From: Axinella damicornis
Lineage: Eukaryota > Porifera > Demospongiae > Axinellida > Axinellidae
Length of the DNA: 64,000 nucleotides
Assembly: GCA_963931865.1 (NCBI GenBank)
Contig: OZ007509.1
Location: forward strand, 12,118,671 to 12,182,670
Direction: 5' to 3'
Translations under genes and position numbers: made by a program
Notes under the pieces: generated by a model
The model's input: the letters and a program-made list of their open reading frames with translations, nothing else
Databases searched by the model: none
What the model was told of the DNA's origin: nothing
Shown: positions 38,550 to 52,587 of the stretch, in pieces
Numbering within the stretch: position 1 is the first letter of the stretch
How the letters are laid out: the number at the start of each line of letters is the position of its first letter

Positions 38550-41269
38550 ATTTGGATGGTGAAACTGGATGTACAACGAGGTTCGGTCAAGACATGCTGA
38601 AACTATCGAGTGGGTGGCAATCTTTGGCCCACCTGTTAGCTACACTGATGGGCAACATTACACAACTTGGACAAAAATGTTTCCCGATGTTGTAGAGAAT
38701 GCCTTTCCAACACCGTCATGAAAACAATACATTGTGTGCTAGAATTTTTAAGGTCAGGTATTTCGAGAAAATCTGGCAGTCATTTCCACCGGCATGCTCA
38801 GTATTGTAACAGCAGGTACATGTAGAAGGATCTTAACCCACATACAAACACACACACAGCTGTGGAGGAGTTTGCTAGCTGAATTGCCTGAAAAGGACAC
38901 AAAACGGGCTTTCTCTAAATGATGCCCCCCACTCTTCCTCCCTAAGAGTCAAAACATCCCACTCTCTGACCACAACTAGGAGGTTGCAAGCGGCAGTGTG
39001 GGGTTTGGAGCAACATCGTAAGGCTTCCCATCAAAGACATCTCCATAGCTGGCACTCTCAACCACATCATGTAGCTAGACTAAGTGGAGTGAGCCCCAGC
39101 TCCTCCGCCCCAAGTATATACTGTTGCTGGCGTACTGCCACAATACCTGAGGTGGAGGAGGCCTGCGAACAAGGCTACACTAGTGGTGTGCAGTCTACTA
39201 AATACAAGTTGCATGATACAGCCTGGTTTCCAGGCCATGTAGAATTTTTTTGTGGTCTGGGGCTATGTTTGACGAAACACTGCATACCGATACCCACATT
39301 ATGGCTGGCACGAATGTCCAAACATCCAGTAGGATCATAGATCGACAAACCTGCAACAGTTTGAAGGCTTCAAAGGTTTTGAAGGTTCGTTTAGATTCGT
39401 CAGCCCTAAAAAATAAAGTACCAGGGACCTATGAAGACCGTACATGTACAGCCAGATTGTATCCAGGTTACACATCCTAGGTAGGAGGCCATCCTAAAAC
39501 AAATGACATGCTTCATATCACAGCATACATGTACACCTACAAATAAATCCAATTGTGTACCTCAAGTAGTACTGACAAAAGTACTGCGGCAGTTGTGGCC
39601 TATTCTTCCAGACACACAAAGAAGTGAAACACACAACTCGATTTGTTGTGGTGGCTTTTCATTGGCAGTGTAATCTTAAGCTCCGCCCATTCATACACTT
39701 GGTTTGCTGAAGCCTCAGGATGCAGCACAGCACAGTAAGCTGGAAGCCAGGTGGTGAAATCATGAGAACTCATTTCCAGAATGTAATGGGATTCCTTCAA
39801 CACCTAGTTATCATAACTGAAGCTACAGTGTAGCGTCTTAGCTGGAGCACATGCTGACAGTGGCACAAGTTCTCTCAGCTACAGTGTATTAGGCTTGGAT
39901 AGCAATCACTGATGCTGGGCCCTAGACCATGTAGTTCATTAATGTACACTGGGAATAGTACACAAAGCCAAAGACAACATTAGTCTAGAGGTTAGTCAAC
40001 AGCCTCACATGGCATGGTTAGTCTAGCTACTGAAGTTTCACAACTTACATGCAGCAACTAAGACAGAGACGAGGTAACCACATTTATGGTTTCACATCAG
40101 CACCTGCATCCCCTTCAACATGGCTACCTTAAACCCTATTATGAGTTACTTTTGATCAAATGGTACACCCTCACACTAGTCTTGCTTGCAGATAATCTGT
40201 TGAGGGACAGTCCATTTATCCATTGGACGATCAGTATCAGGCATCTCTTATGCCCATAAACTGCAAGCAGGATTCAGTAATTAGCGACAATTAGCAACAC
40301 TGAGTTGGAGCAACGCAGTGTGCAGCACTGCTGATGCAAAACTGAAATCGTATACTTTGCCTGGCCTAACTGAACGAAGCAGTTGGAAGTCAGTGAAGTT
40401 TAGGCTCTCAGTTTCCAGACAGTGTTTCTACAGGGCTATAGCCTCTGTTGATGCTCTCTCCAACAGTTATTGACTTGGGAGACAAAGCAATGGCCCCAAG
40501 TTCACTACAACAGTTTTCATGGTTACGTTTGACAGTACTGAGAGACTATTCCCATCATCAGCACACACTCCCAGTGCACCTGACCCCAACTGGACCCAAT
40601 ACCCACTACATACGCACTGACACTAGAAGGGATCTTGTCTGCAGCTGTACAACTACCACAGGGTGGATTACTGTACCGACAGCTAGCCATATTAAACTTA
40701 TAAGGTCTCACCGTCAGTCACAGAAGCGCTTTCAGAAACGTAACGATCTGGCTAAGGTATCCCACTCTCTGCTTTTCCTCCACTAGTACGACTACGCAGC
40801 CGCGGTCAGCATCGAATCACTCATGGAGTCGTTCCCACACCCTTAACTATTGTGACATCATCTGACGCACGTGAGCAACCGCATGACCTCACACGCTGCA
40901 CGTGCACAATTGCCACACCCTCGATTTCAAAGTGGGTGTGTACCTGAAACTTGAAGGAACAAACTTCCGCCTATGTCGGACGTACTATGAAAATATGGCC
41001 AGTGTGTACGTGTAGTTCCTGAAGAAGCAGTGCGTGTCAGTGGAGACGTGCGACTGAAAGCAACCGATAACCTGCGCTAGCTTCGTCTGTTCCGACTGTG
41101 GTAGTATGAGACTGTCTCTTAGGGTTTGGGAGATTTAAAAATAACTTGTTTATTTGATGGAGATAGTGACAACAGTAGTGTCAACAACATTGTGTTAGTT
41201 GTTTCAATCGCTCGCTGGTGTGTGGAAAGCCACTGAGTTCTTTGGAAAGGAGAAAGCACCTGGAAAAAG
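38550..41269. other. Upstream region of the kinase gene; no other gene seen
   Basis: Frames of up to 118 codons (for example 38984-39340) have no domain or splice support. A TAGCC-family remnant ends near 39178. The 400 bases before 41270 contain GCACGTGAGC and TGCACGTGCAC motifs and are likely to hold the promoter of the kinase gene; no TATA is evident. Confidence 0.4.
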
Positions 41270-41614
41270 ATGGCCATGCCAGTGAGTGGTGTATCTGTGC
41301 CTGTATTATTTATGTGACGTGTGTGTTTGTGTAGCTGTCCATCATGGGCTTTTAGTCTCGGTACCGAGAGTCTGGTATCGAGACTGCATGGGGGTAGTAC
41401 ACTCCTGTATGCCCTTCTACTCAACCAACTTGATGTGTCAGCTGACCACCTTTTGATGGCTATTCAGAGCAAAGAATAATTCCACCAAATTCCATTGAAG
41501 AGGGGCCACTGTGAATGCTATTTTGTTTGCAACGATCCCAAACTATAAGCCATAGAGTGACCCCTCATGCATGCTTTCGTGTACTGGACACGGGGGTCAC
41601 TCCGTCCACGTATG

Positions 41615-41652
<38 letters not shown>

Positions 41653-44600
41653 TCCGGTATGCACTACATGTACACTCACAGCTGTAACCATGTACACGTA
41701 TGCTGAAGAAGGCATGGAGCTGCATGCTACGGGGACAAAAGGCACAATGTGCATGTACCGGTAGTCAGCGGCCTGTGGCTGATGTACACAGTGCAGTCAA
41801 TGGTCAAAGCCTGAAAGTCAGCTTAGTCGATGGTCAAACCACTCAAAAGAGCCGGTCAAAGTTTGACCCGCAGTCGCACCTGTGACAAGAAAGTACATAC
41901 CATGGGTACAGAGTTACAGGCAAATAATATTATGGGATAGCTAGCATGTGATATTATACATAATTTGTAGATTGTAAGTAAACTGCTTGGCCCTACCTCT
42001 TGCTTGGTCAGCTACATTTTGTTTGTATTTGTCACTAGGCAATAGTGCGAGTTGGCTTCCAATTAGTACCCATCTTTGCCTTCATGCATGACGCCATCAC
42101 AGATGAAGCTTCTTTACCGGGATCCACGTGTGTCGAAGCAATGTGGAGAAGTGTGTCGAGTGATCTCATGTTGTGCATGTAGTAACCTCATTCCCAGGCC
42201 TTCCCATCACAGGTTGCTGGCCTTGTGTGTCACCGTTACCAACACATGTCAAATTGGCTGGCTGATTACTTCTTTAGAGTACAACCCTGTACTTCCCGTG
42301 TACCTCTGTTATGATGATGAGCAATCAGAGTTTAGATGTGGGATGGGATGCTTGGAATTAAGGCTAGAGTATTTGAAGGTAAAATATCATGCTGGAATGC
42401 AGTGATTTTAAGTATGTCTGTCGCCACCCCCAAACTAAACACTTAATCTTAGCTTATTGCTGGATACATGACCTTGAGAATCAGAGGAATGGTAGATCCA
42501 AGAGCTCTTTGATCATGGACATCTGACATTTCAACATCTGTTACATGTACTGAGAACTGGATATGGGGTAGTGCTGGTCACTGGCAAAGGTGATTGTGCT
42601 TCAATAGTGTGTGGATCTGCTAATTAGTCTACTTCTGTGGGAAACCAAATTGTCCTAATCTTAATGTAGTTTATCCATGCCAACTTGCGAGTTAATTAGG
42701 CATGCTTTGTCCAAATGTCTAGGCAGTGTTGGAGGTGTTTACAAGTGCTGTACGTTTGCTGTGCAGGGCATATCTATTTATCTTTCATGTAGCCAAAGAG
42801 GTGGCGTCCATAACTGCTATATCCCAGATTCACTTTGTAATAGTTTACGTAAAAGCAGTTGATGTCAGTTCTGTGTTAATTTCACGATTGTGAGCTGGGT
42901 GTGATACTCACTGGTTGATTTCATTATGTTCGTCACAGCCTTGTGACATTGAATTTCACTTTACTTCGAACATGCGTATTCCGTGGCCATACTTTAGTGT
43001 TTAGTGCCAATAACTTCCTGTGGGTGGGGCATCACGGAGATGACATGGCCTGGAACACACACTGGAGCTAGGAAGCTATGCACACACTTTGCACAAGTGT
43101 CATATTTGCAGAACACAGTTTCCACGAAATCCATGGAATGTGCATGTTCGAAGTGAAGTGAAATCGACAATATGAGGCAATAGTGGTTTGGTTTTGTAGT
43201 GGTTAGTGCAGATTGCTCACTTTAAGTTGCGTCCCTCTCGGATGAAACGATGCCAAAAGACCTATCCAAGATTAGTAATCTGCTGTGACAATATGCATTA
43301 ATGTGAGACACCTGCGCTATTGTGGCACTTGTACAGCGGAAGCATAAAGTAGCGTCACTTATAGAACCAGCTGGCTCTGATCAGGCATGGTATATAGACT
43401 GGTGGGAGATGAACTATGTTACCATGGAAACGGTGGTATTACCTGCACAGAGTTAGTTGGTAGGTGGCTTTGTCCAGGCCTGTACATATATCACTGTGAA
43501 TGGTGAGCTAGCCTTGCTCCGTGCATTTGGTGGCAACACACTTGATAGCCCACACACACTAGTGGTTGTGCAACGGATAACTGTGATTTAATTGTCTGTG
43601 CAAAATCAAGACCACTAACAACTTTCAGTACTGGTGGAGGAAGTGTGCCATTCCCAAATTTGGCATGGCATAGAAACTTGTTGCTAGCCGGTTGTGATGC
43701 TCACTGTTAAACTCTAGCCTCGTTCCCAGGCCTACCCCGTTTTTTCTGTTGTTCGATTTCCGTTGACAATAATACACGGATGCGGAAGGGCGACGGAAAA
43801 CGCGGAAGGCAAAGTCTTATAGGATCAAGAACTGCCAACCCATATGCCACGGCTGCAAGATAAAATCTGGGCATTGGCCTGTATTAGGGTGTGGAAGAGA
43901 ATCAGGGATGGGGGGTAACATAACGTGCTCTAGGTAGGGACGTGGCAATTGTGGGTCAACACCAATCCCCCCTGCCTTTGATACATGTGGGGACACTAGG
44001 TGCACTAATTAATGCAAGCTGTTCAGTACCAGGAGTGCATAAGGCGGCGAAGGACCGTCAAACTAGTATAGACATGTTGTAATCCCTCACGCCTTACGGT
44101 TATACCTTATATGGAAGCTAGGCCTTTGCGGTACCGCACAAACGACAATTTGTTTTTCATACTTCTACGTAACGGCCTCTTGCCGTATAATTTTTTGACG
44201 TATGAAGGGCTACTACTTCAGCTAGGGTGCGCATGCTGACTTCGACGCTCCTTCGGCGGCTCATGCACTCCTGTCCGTACTTACATACTGGTTCACTGCG
44301 GTAAGCAAGCCTCCAGTCTGTACTACTTGGCTTTGAGGTACCCAGGGACCAGCCTACACTTGCACATGAAGGGGATCGGCTGCATCCCATGTCTGGCAGT
44401 ACTGATGTAGATGTATATACAATGTAGCGTCTATAACATTGCCTACTTCCAGACAGCTCAGTTGTATCTGGCAGTGATGCTGTTAGCACTCTTAGGTGAA
44501 CATGGCTGGTGGGAATTGTCAGCTATGCACTTGTTAGCACTCTTGTGATCAGTGGCTTGTCTAATTTTTGCCTTCATTCTGAGTGGCCCCAGCTGCTTGT

Positions 44601-47600
44601 AATTACTGCAGTAATTTTGGTGAAAGGATGTTCACTCAATTGGTCAATTGGTCTTCCACGCTAATGTGGAGCAGAGCTCGCTCATGCTTGCCAAATTGTA
44701 TAATGTAAAATTTGTGCACCAGCCTCAATCTGTAATGTTCGTTCCTGATGATGGCCTGCGGAAGGTGTTGATTGGAGAGTTCCAGTGCATTGTCGCTCAG
44801 GGGTGCAGCCATCACCATCCCCCATTAATGGGACCCAGGACCTGCATGAAAACCTTTCGCATTGGAGATGCCATTCCTGGGTTATCAAATTAAAATCAAT
44901 GAACTGAACTGAGCATACGACTGATCTTGCATAACCAACAGAGATCTGCTTGTAGCAGCACAGGCTAGAGGCCTCAGTTTGAGCTGTGCAATGTAGAAGA
45001 TGATGACAAGGTAGCCTCATACCCAGGCCCCTTCGCGGAAAATGGCCTGGTGACACTTGGCAACATTTCCCGTATGTGCTCAGTTAGTAGTCAGTCATGA
45101 ATTGGGTAGGCTCGTTCCCAGGCTCCTCCCCGCACAAGAGCCTGGGAACGAGGCTACATTTTGGGTAGACGAATCACATTCATCCACTATCAATTACTGC
45201 ATGTGTAGTAATTAATTCTTTAACTCTTGAAAGTGCTCCCAAGACTCCCCTCAGGTCCCTGCTTGGCAAGGACTTTCCACTTAGCCATCACCAGCGGTTA
45301 CCTGCGGCATGAATTTCAATGCATCCAGTTATAAAGAATGTGCATGTAATTGCTTACATAGTACGTATGCTGTCTCAGCACAATTTAATGGGAAAACCTG
45401 CCAAGTGTCACCACACTATTTTCCACTTGCTTGGTCCTGTGTATCAGGCTAGTGAGAGGACGTGTATCCGCAATAAACAATGAAATCAATTGTACATTAT
45501 GTACGTATGTGTACTATTCCAACGTCTCCAGGTGATCTGAAATGGAGTATCCAGTTACCGTGTTTAGATTTTTGTATGCAAGTTACAACCTAGTCTCGTT
45601 CCCAGACCGTTTATCCAGCGCGCATATCGCTTTCAGTATAACGCGTGCAATACTAAAAGCGATCCGTGCTGGGGTTGGTTGGGTCTGGGACCGAGACTAT
45701 AGTTACAATCCTTCTAGCTGTCTTTGGCAGCTTGATGTGCCCTATTCAGACTGTAGGTGTTATAAATACTAGACAATGGGTGTGACGTGGCTACTGCAAA
45801 GTCTCAGTTTGCACGAAGGCCATATTTGCATGAAAATGGAGGTGGGATTGTAATTAACACAAGCAAATTAACCAGGCTCATGATAACAGCCTGACAACTG
45901 ATCGATTGTGTGGTGTACATGTACTGTAGACCACTTTAGTCAGACCTGGATTTCTAACACATGTCCAAACATGGCTTGTTGTGAGCTCTGACGATTACAG
46001 CAGACTGCATTTATGTTTGTCCGTGCTGTTTACCTTATCACAGGCTGTTAGCATTGTTGCTGGTCGGTTGTGTGTGTGTGATGTACTTTCAGCTAATGTA
46101 GTGTGTATATAGTTCCGATGTGTGGGTAGAGTTGGTCACGTTTGTACACACTACACAGCAGATGCCTATGCACCGTATAGTGCCCATACGTGTGTAGCGC
46201 TTGCTCCAACATTGCAATAGTCACAGAGCATAGAGAATCAAATGTCTTATTCTCAATGAGTGTATAAAACTGATCAGTGGCACCATAGATATACGGTGTT
46301 GTATATCTATGGTGGCACTCATGCATCAGCTTAAATGCTGATACACAGGATGTGAAATCACCAAACTTACTTCAGTTCCAATGCTATGAGTGGTAACTTA
46401 CACGTGTACCGCTGTGCCCATAATTACCCCGTGCGCATGCGCAGCAGGGGGTAGAGTGATTGGTTTGTCCGTCAGTCTGTCTGTCTGTCTGTCTGTCCAT
46501 ACAGTTACAGTTAAAGTTACAGCAATGAAGGCCTTGTTGAGACTTTAGTTCACAATACAATCGTCAGAATTCAGAAATCACTAGCATCTACATAACTCAC
46601 ACACCTGAATCCACTCAAGAGGCACAGAAAAGCGAGCGAAACTCAAAAATTCTAATTTATACAACTTAACCACACCCTCTTTCTAACATTACTGCCACAA
46701 CTTACGGTATCTCATATCATAATATCGTGCATGCTACCTGCATGCACTCCGTCCTTATAGCAACTATAGCTCATCGTGCATGCTGCTAGCGCTGTAGCCT
46801 ACCTGTATCATGTCTGAAGTATGAGGCTTAGAACTAATAAAAACGCCTTCTTTCAAGGCCAGACAGACAGCAGAACAGAAAGAGAGGCTACGCAAAGATG
46901 CCAAACGAAAGTGCACTGAACGCCAAACAGTCTCCACACACAGAAGTAGCAGGAACTCTTGACAGTAATGCACGGGGTATGTGCTCTCATGAGCACCTCT
47001 AGTTTATGTAAGTTATAAGTAGAGTGTCAGTGAACCGCACCTCCTTCTCTTCTCGACTGATGCGTTAGTTGGAGGTCAGCCTGTCCGTAGCAATGAGAGA
47101 AGGATTTGTACGTTATATATTATGCAAGCTCATGCATTGTTGCTTTTCAGTTTTGGGTTAACCCTTGTATTCGCATGAAGTGTTCTACCCTTGTGCGTCT
47201 TGCATGCCGCCCCTGCAAGTGTATCTGAAACTACACTATTCCGCCGCTTCCACATTCAACAACTGCACCATTCATACACTGGAGTTCTCCAGTTTCTCCA
47301 GTAATATGATCAATGCCAGCCGTGATACCCATAGCTATTGTGATGTGTGTGTGGCAACCAACTCACGTCTGTGACACACAACCTGTTGTCAACATTTGAG
47401 GGGGACATACATGTACATGTAGTGCACAGTATTCACCGAGAGCATCTGTGTATAGGATGTTAACATGCTCATTAAATATACACTTGTCGCAGTTTGCATG
47501 CAGTGCGCACAACCCATGATTTACTATGTGTGGGGATACAACTACCTGATTTCACATGGTAGTGCAGCAACCACTAACCTACTGTACCTCCCTCCTTCCC

Positions 47601-50600
47601 TCCCTCCCAACCTTCCCTCCCCCACTCCCTCCCTTCTCTCCCTCACAGTCCTTGGGAAACATGGATGCAGATCCAGAGATCCTCTTCACACGACAGGAAA
47701 GAATTGGAAAGGGATCATTTGGAGAGGTCTATAAAGGGTGAGTGTATGAGATTTACCTCTGTTCCCATGCATACGTGTGTGAATACCAGTAGTGCATGTA
47801 GTGGTCGACATACATGTACAGGGCTCACATAACATCCAGTAACCAGACAATTTCCGGTCAAATAGCCCGTGTGTCAGGACTCAGGACGTAGCTACATGGT
47901 GTAAGAATGACCAGGCATTGCATCCACCCATTCCATTGTACTGATGCCGGCTGTACGTGTTCAGGACGTACCTCCCCAGGACATACCGCCTCAGGATGTA
48001 CCTCCTCAGGACATACCGCCTCAGGATATTCCTGCTGAGGATGTAATTCCTCAGGACGTATCTCCTCAGGATGTACCTCCTCAGGACGCACCTCCTCAGG
48101 ACATACCTCGTACCTCCTCAGGACGTACCTCCTCAGGACGTACCTCCTCAGGACGTACCTCCTCAGGACGTACCTCCTCAGGACGTACATGTACCTCCTC
48201 ATGACGCACCTCCTCAGGACGCACCTCCTCAGGACGTACTGTACCTCCTCAGGACGTACCTCCTCAGGATGCACCTCCTCAGGACGTACCTCCTCAGGAC
48301 GTACATGTACCTCCTCAGGATGTACATGTTCCTCCTCCTTGACCTGTGGTCAACCTCCTAAGGACGTATATCTTTAGTATGTACCTCCTTAGGATATACC
48401 TCATCTGCTGTCCTTAGGACCTACCTAGTGATTGTACCATGCATAATCTATATATTATGTTAGTTGCCGGTATGAACATTAATTTTTCTTTCCCTACACT
48501 TACCCTATTACGCCTCTCAGGCACAGGTTAACTTGACAGCTTGTGAACAACAGTATTAATTGTTTCTGTACTCTGACTCTTAAAGCATATTGGATTTAAG
48601 AAGCCTTTGAAGTTCAAAAACAGTGCCATGCCATTTACAATCTGGCCAAAAGACCACTTAGTCTTCTAGCCTCTATTGTGGTTGGTAGCTAAGAGCAGAG
48701 CCCATAATGGGAGCTCCTGCTAAGAGTTGTAGTATGTACAATCACTTTGAGTGGAAGCCGTTTTGAGGGTACTTGAATTTCATCCGCTAATCTGTGGGTG
48801 ATGTCTGAGGAAGCAGGAAATACCTCTTTATTCAAGGAAGAGCTGATCCCAACCTCAAGGGAGTTGTATCATCACTTAGGGGTGGTGTGTGCACATCTTG
48901 TGGGGTTCTGATGTACGCAGTGTGGAAAGTTTTGTTTGTACCTTCTGAGGTTGATGATTTATGCAGTGATAGTAAGGTGCCAAAGATAACTACTGATGCA
49001 CCGATAATCGGATCAGTTATCGATATTGGGCCGATAATCACCTTCCTGGGGAGTATCAGTATCGGTAAATTCTACTGATAACTTGGCCAATAAATGGAGC
49101 ATACATATTGCATAACCACGTCCTAGCATTGTCAGTGTACTCTAGTGATTGTTGCGAAGTATAGGATGATGAGAGTTGAGGAAAGAAAAAGTCCGTCATT
49201 TGGGGGTTCACTCGGAGAGGATCCAAAGTTTACTGCTTATGACCAAAAGATTTCACGAGGTGAGGCAAACACGAGAACCTATAGTATCGGATCGGTTATC
49301 GGTATTGGCAGATATCTGTTATCGGATTATCGTAATATCGCTAAAAGCCATATCGGTGCGTCACTAAAGATAACTCTTTCTCAGTGAGGCTGTATGATCA
49401 ACTAATTGTGTACAGACACGTTGTAGTGTATGACACTTAACCCAACTACGTAATCTTGTGCAGTCATGTAGTCTTTCATGGAGGATGCTCAAGTTCTGGG
49501 TGCACAAAATTGTCTTTTCTTACGAGGTAGAACGACTTGTATTCCATCACGCAAGTGACAGCACATGTGTTCTTGTCCAACCCGCCATGATGGTGTACTG
49601 TAGTAGTAGCACCATCCCCTCAGGTAGTGTTGCGTCTCCTCTTATTTCACTGACAATTAAGTAGGTCTTATAAGTGTGTGTGGGTGTGTGGTAGTAATGG
49701 CCATTGGGGCATTGCAAACCTGGTCGTCAGCGTACCACAACAAAGGCTTTCTCTAATTAGTGAGACTGTGTCCCCTTCCAAGTTTGGGGGCATCCACCAA
49801 ACTGCTCGGCAGTGTGTGGGCCGTCAGTTCACTAATTGAGTAGCTAGTAGCTCTTCGTTTAGTAACGGACAATGCAAGCCCTAGAGGGATGGTCAGTAGT
49901 TAAGGTAGGGTTTGCCGAAAGTGTCTGTTCTCTGCCATGGGGGTGCCTGTATCGGTGCCTTTCCAAGTGTTGAAGCGTACGAAGTGACATTCCGTCTAAT
50001 CCGCCCTAATCATTGTTGTGTCACCAAAGATGACATAATGTAACTGTGATTGCATCATACCTTTGCTGCAAGGCTCTACTGGCTCCACTGCTGCTCAATG
50101 TGAATAGGTGATGTCATGGACAATTTGTGAACTTCTGAACCCGGAATTTGAGAGAGGAAAGCCTAGTATTTGGTAAGCTACCTGTTCCTGGTGCTGGAAG
50201 TTGATGCTGGAAGTTGGAACTCCGGGTTGCCCACGCTGACTGAAGTCATGCCCTCAATACAGTCATGCGTGTCTACATTGCGACATTGCACGCATGATCG
50301 AATCTATGAGTTGTACCACTTTGCGTTGAAAGAGCCAGGGAATCTACATAGCTGGCATTGTTCTCAGGTCCATGCTGGGAGAAGGCTGCCATACTTGCAG
50401 ACTTTCCCCATGAGTGCTGAATCAAATAGTTATCATATTCCATTCGATAGTTATGACGTGTGGTAGCACCAGTACACACCCACACACAGAATGTCATAGT
50501 CACTGTTGTAATGTAAACTTATGGGGAGATTGCAGTTGTTGTACTGCTGGACCCTCTCTCCCAGCTTTCAGTAGTAGTCATATAATTATGGTGGCCTTAA

Positions 50601-52514
50601 CTACCGTAGATTGGCCGTAATTAATTTTCGTCAATACTGCATAATGACAAAAGTCAACGTTGAATAATGATTCTGACTTCACATGTGAGTTTTCATTCGA
50701 GTTTTTGTTCGAGTGTTGAATCGAAGTACAAGTATGGCTCTGCTGCGCTACCTGAAACCTGTTGATGGTGTTTCCGATCCTGGGAAGATCACTGAGCTCT
50801 TCTATACTGGCCCAAGCGCACGATCGCGGAAACGAACATCTGAAGACAGTTGGAACCGTGGACCGAGGCAGACGGGTGGAATATTTCGAGGTAAGTAGCC
50901 GATGGCAGTTCCCTCTCTATCAGTGATACGGCATGGGTGTCTGCTGCATTCCCTCGCTCACGCTGACACTCCAGCTCCTCTCCAATGGTAACATGGTATT
51001 TGGTCCTGGGAATGCACATGCGTACCTCGCGAATGAAATTTTCACATGGTTTAATTTTCGTCGGTGTGCTCAAGCAACGAAAATAAAACAACGCGAAAAA
51101 TTAATAGGCCAAGCTTATTTTACGTGAACATTTCCCGATCTGCGGCATTTGCAGTGTTTCTCCAATGGGTGCTCACCTTTCTTGGCCTAATCCCCTTTGA
51201 TGTGGTCATTGAAGTTATTTGATGTGGTCGTGTTTTGGGCTCCCCTTCCCTCAGCTCTGGTGGAGCACTGTACATATTTCCACCCCACCTTCTGTCAGCA
51301 TTGGGGAAGTGCTATCCATATTTATTATCTCGTCCCCCTATCCCCACCCCAGGATTGACAACCGCTCTAAGAAGGTAGTGGCAATGAAGATCATTGATCT
51401 GGAGGAGGCGGAGGATGAGATTGAGGACATCCAGCAGGAGATCACCGTGCTGTCCCAGTGCGACTCCCCCCACGTCACACGCTATTTTGGGTCCTACCTC
51501 AAGGTACATTTGCCATGACGTTACATGTACATATCCCGGACCACTTGATCTCATCTCATACTGCATAGCTGGGTAAATTTAGATGACCAGTCCATGGAAT
51601 ATGAAGCTGTGTACTGTGCATTTCAAGCTAGGATGCTACCTACACATGTACTAAAGGCCTGAGGCCTTGTAGTTTCCAGTTGATGAGACATCTAGAGTGT
51701 AGCTATGGTAACTAGGTAGACCACTGCTCTCTGCGAATATTATAGTACATGTACAGCTGATTTTCATTATTTGGGGGGCTGCAATGAGCACAAGGCTGCA
51801 GCTGGAGCTGCAAGTGAACAAACCCTGCCCTTCAGTGCATGTTGGGTGGCTAGTCAAACATTAGCGCTCACATTGAACAGCTATCTGAACTCATCCTTAC
51901 TCAAGAGGTCTCTGAACTCATCCTTACTCAAGAGGTCTCTGAACTCATCCTTACTCAAGAGGTCTCTGAACTCATCCTTACTCAAGAGGTCCCTAATTCA
52001 GTGTTTACAACTGAATGCCTGTTACTATGAAAGCTGGTTACTATGAAAGTTTGTTCTACAGGAGAAATCTATAGTTTCCATTGCTTGCAGACATTACTAG
52101 TCACACAGATCACACTCTGACCAATTAGATTACAGTTTTAATGAGGCTGCACTCTGAATGTATGTACAGGCGGATCGATGTACATGTACAGTGTAGCATA
52201 ATCCTGACCTGCATGATGGCCTTGCTGTCCATGGAACATGGTGTACATATAAATCTGGCTCAATACATGAGGACCAAACTTTCTCCTTCCTCATCTTTAT
52301 CCTCCACCTTTCCCTTTGTCTTCCCCCCCCCCCCCCCCCCCCCCCGCCTTCTCTCCCTCTCTCTTTGTCTGCCTTCCCCTCCTACCCTGCTTCCCTCCCT
52401 CCTTCCCTCTCCCCTTCCAGGGCACAAAGCTATGGATTATAATGGAGTATCTTGGAGGAGGATCAGCACTGGACCTGGTAATGAGATGTGTGTGTGCATG
52501 TGTGTGTGTGTGTG

Positions 52515-52587
<73 letters not shown>

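Noticed and set aside
47944..48361. PPQDV / LLRTY / SSGRT repeat proteins
   Set aside because: The 15-bp repeat is a multiple of three and stop-free, so all frames stay open; it lies in a kinase intron.
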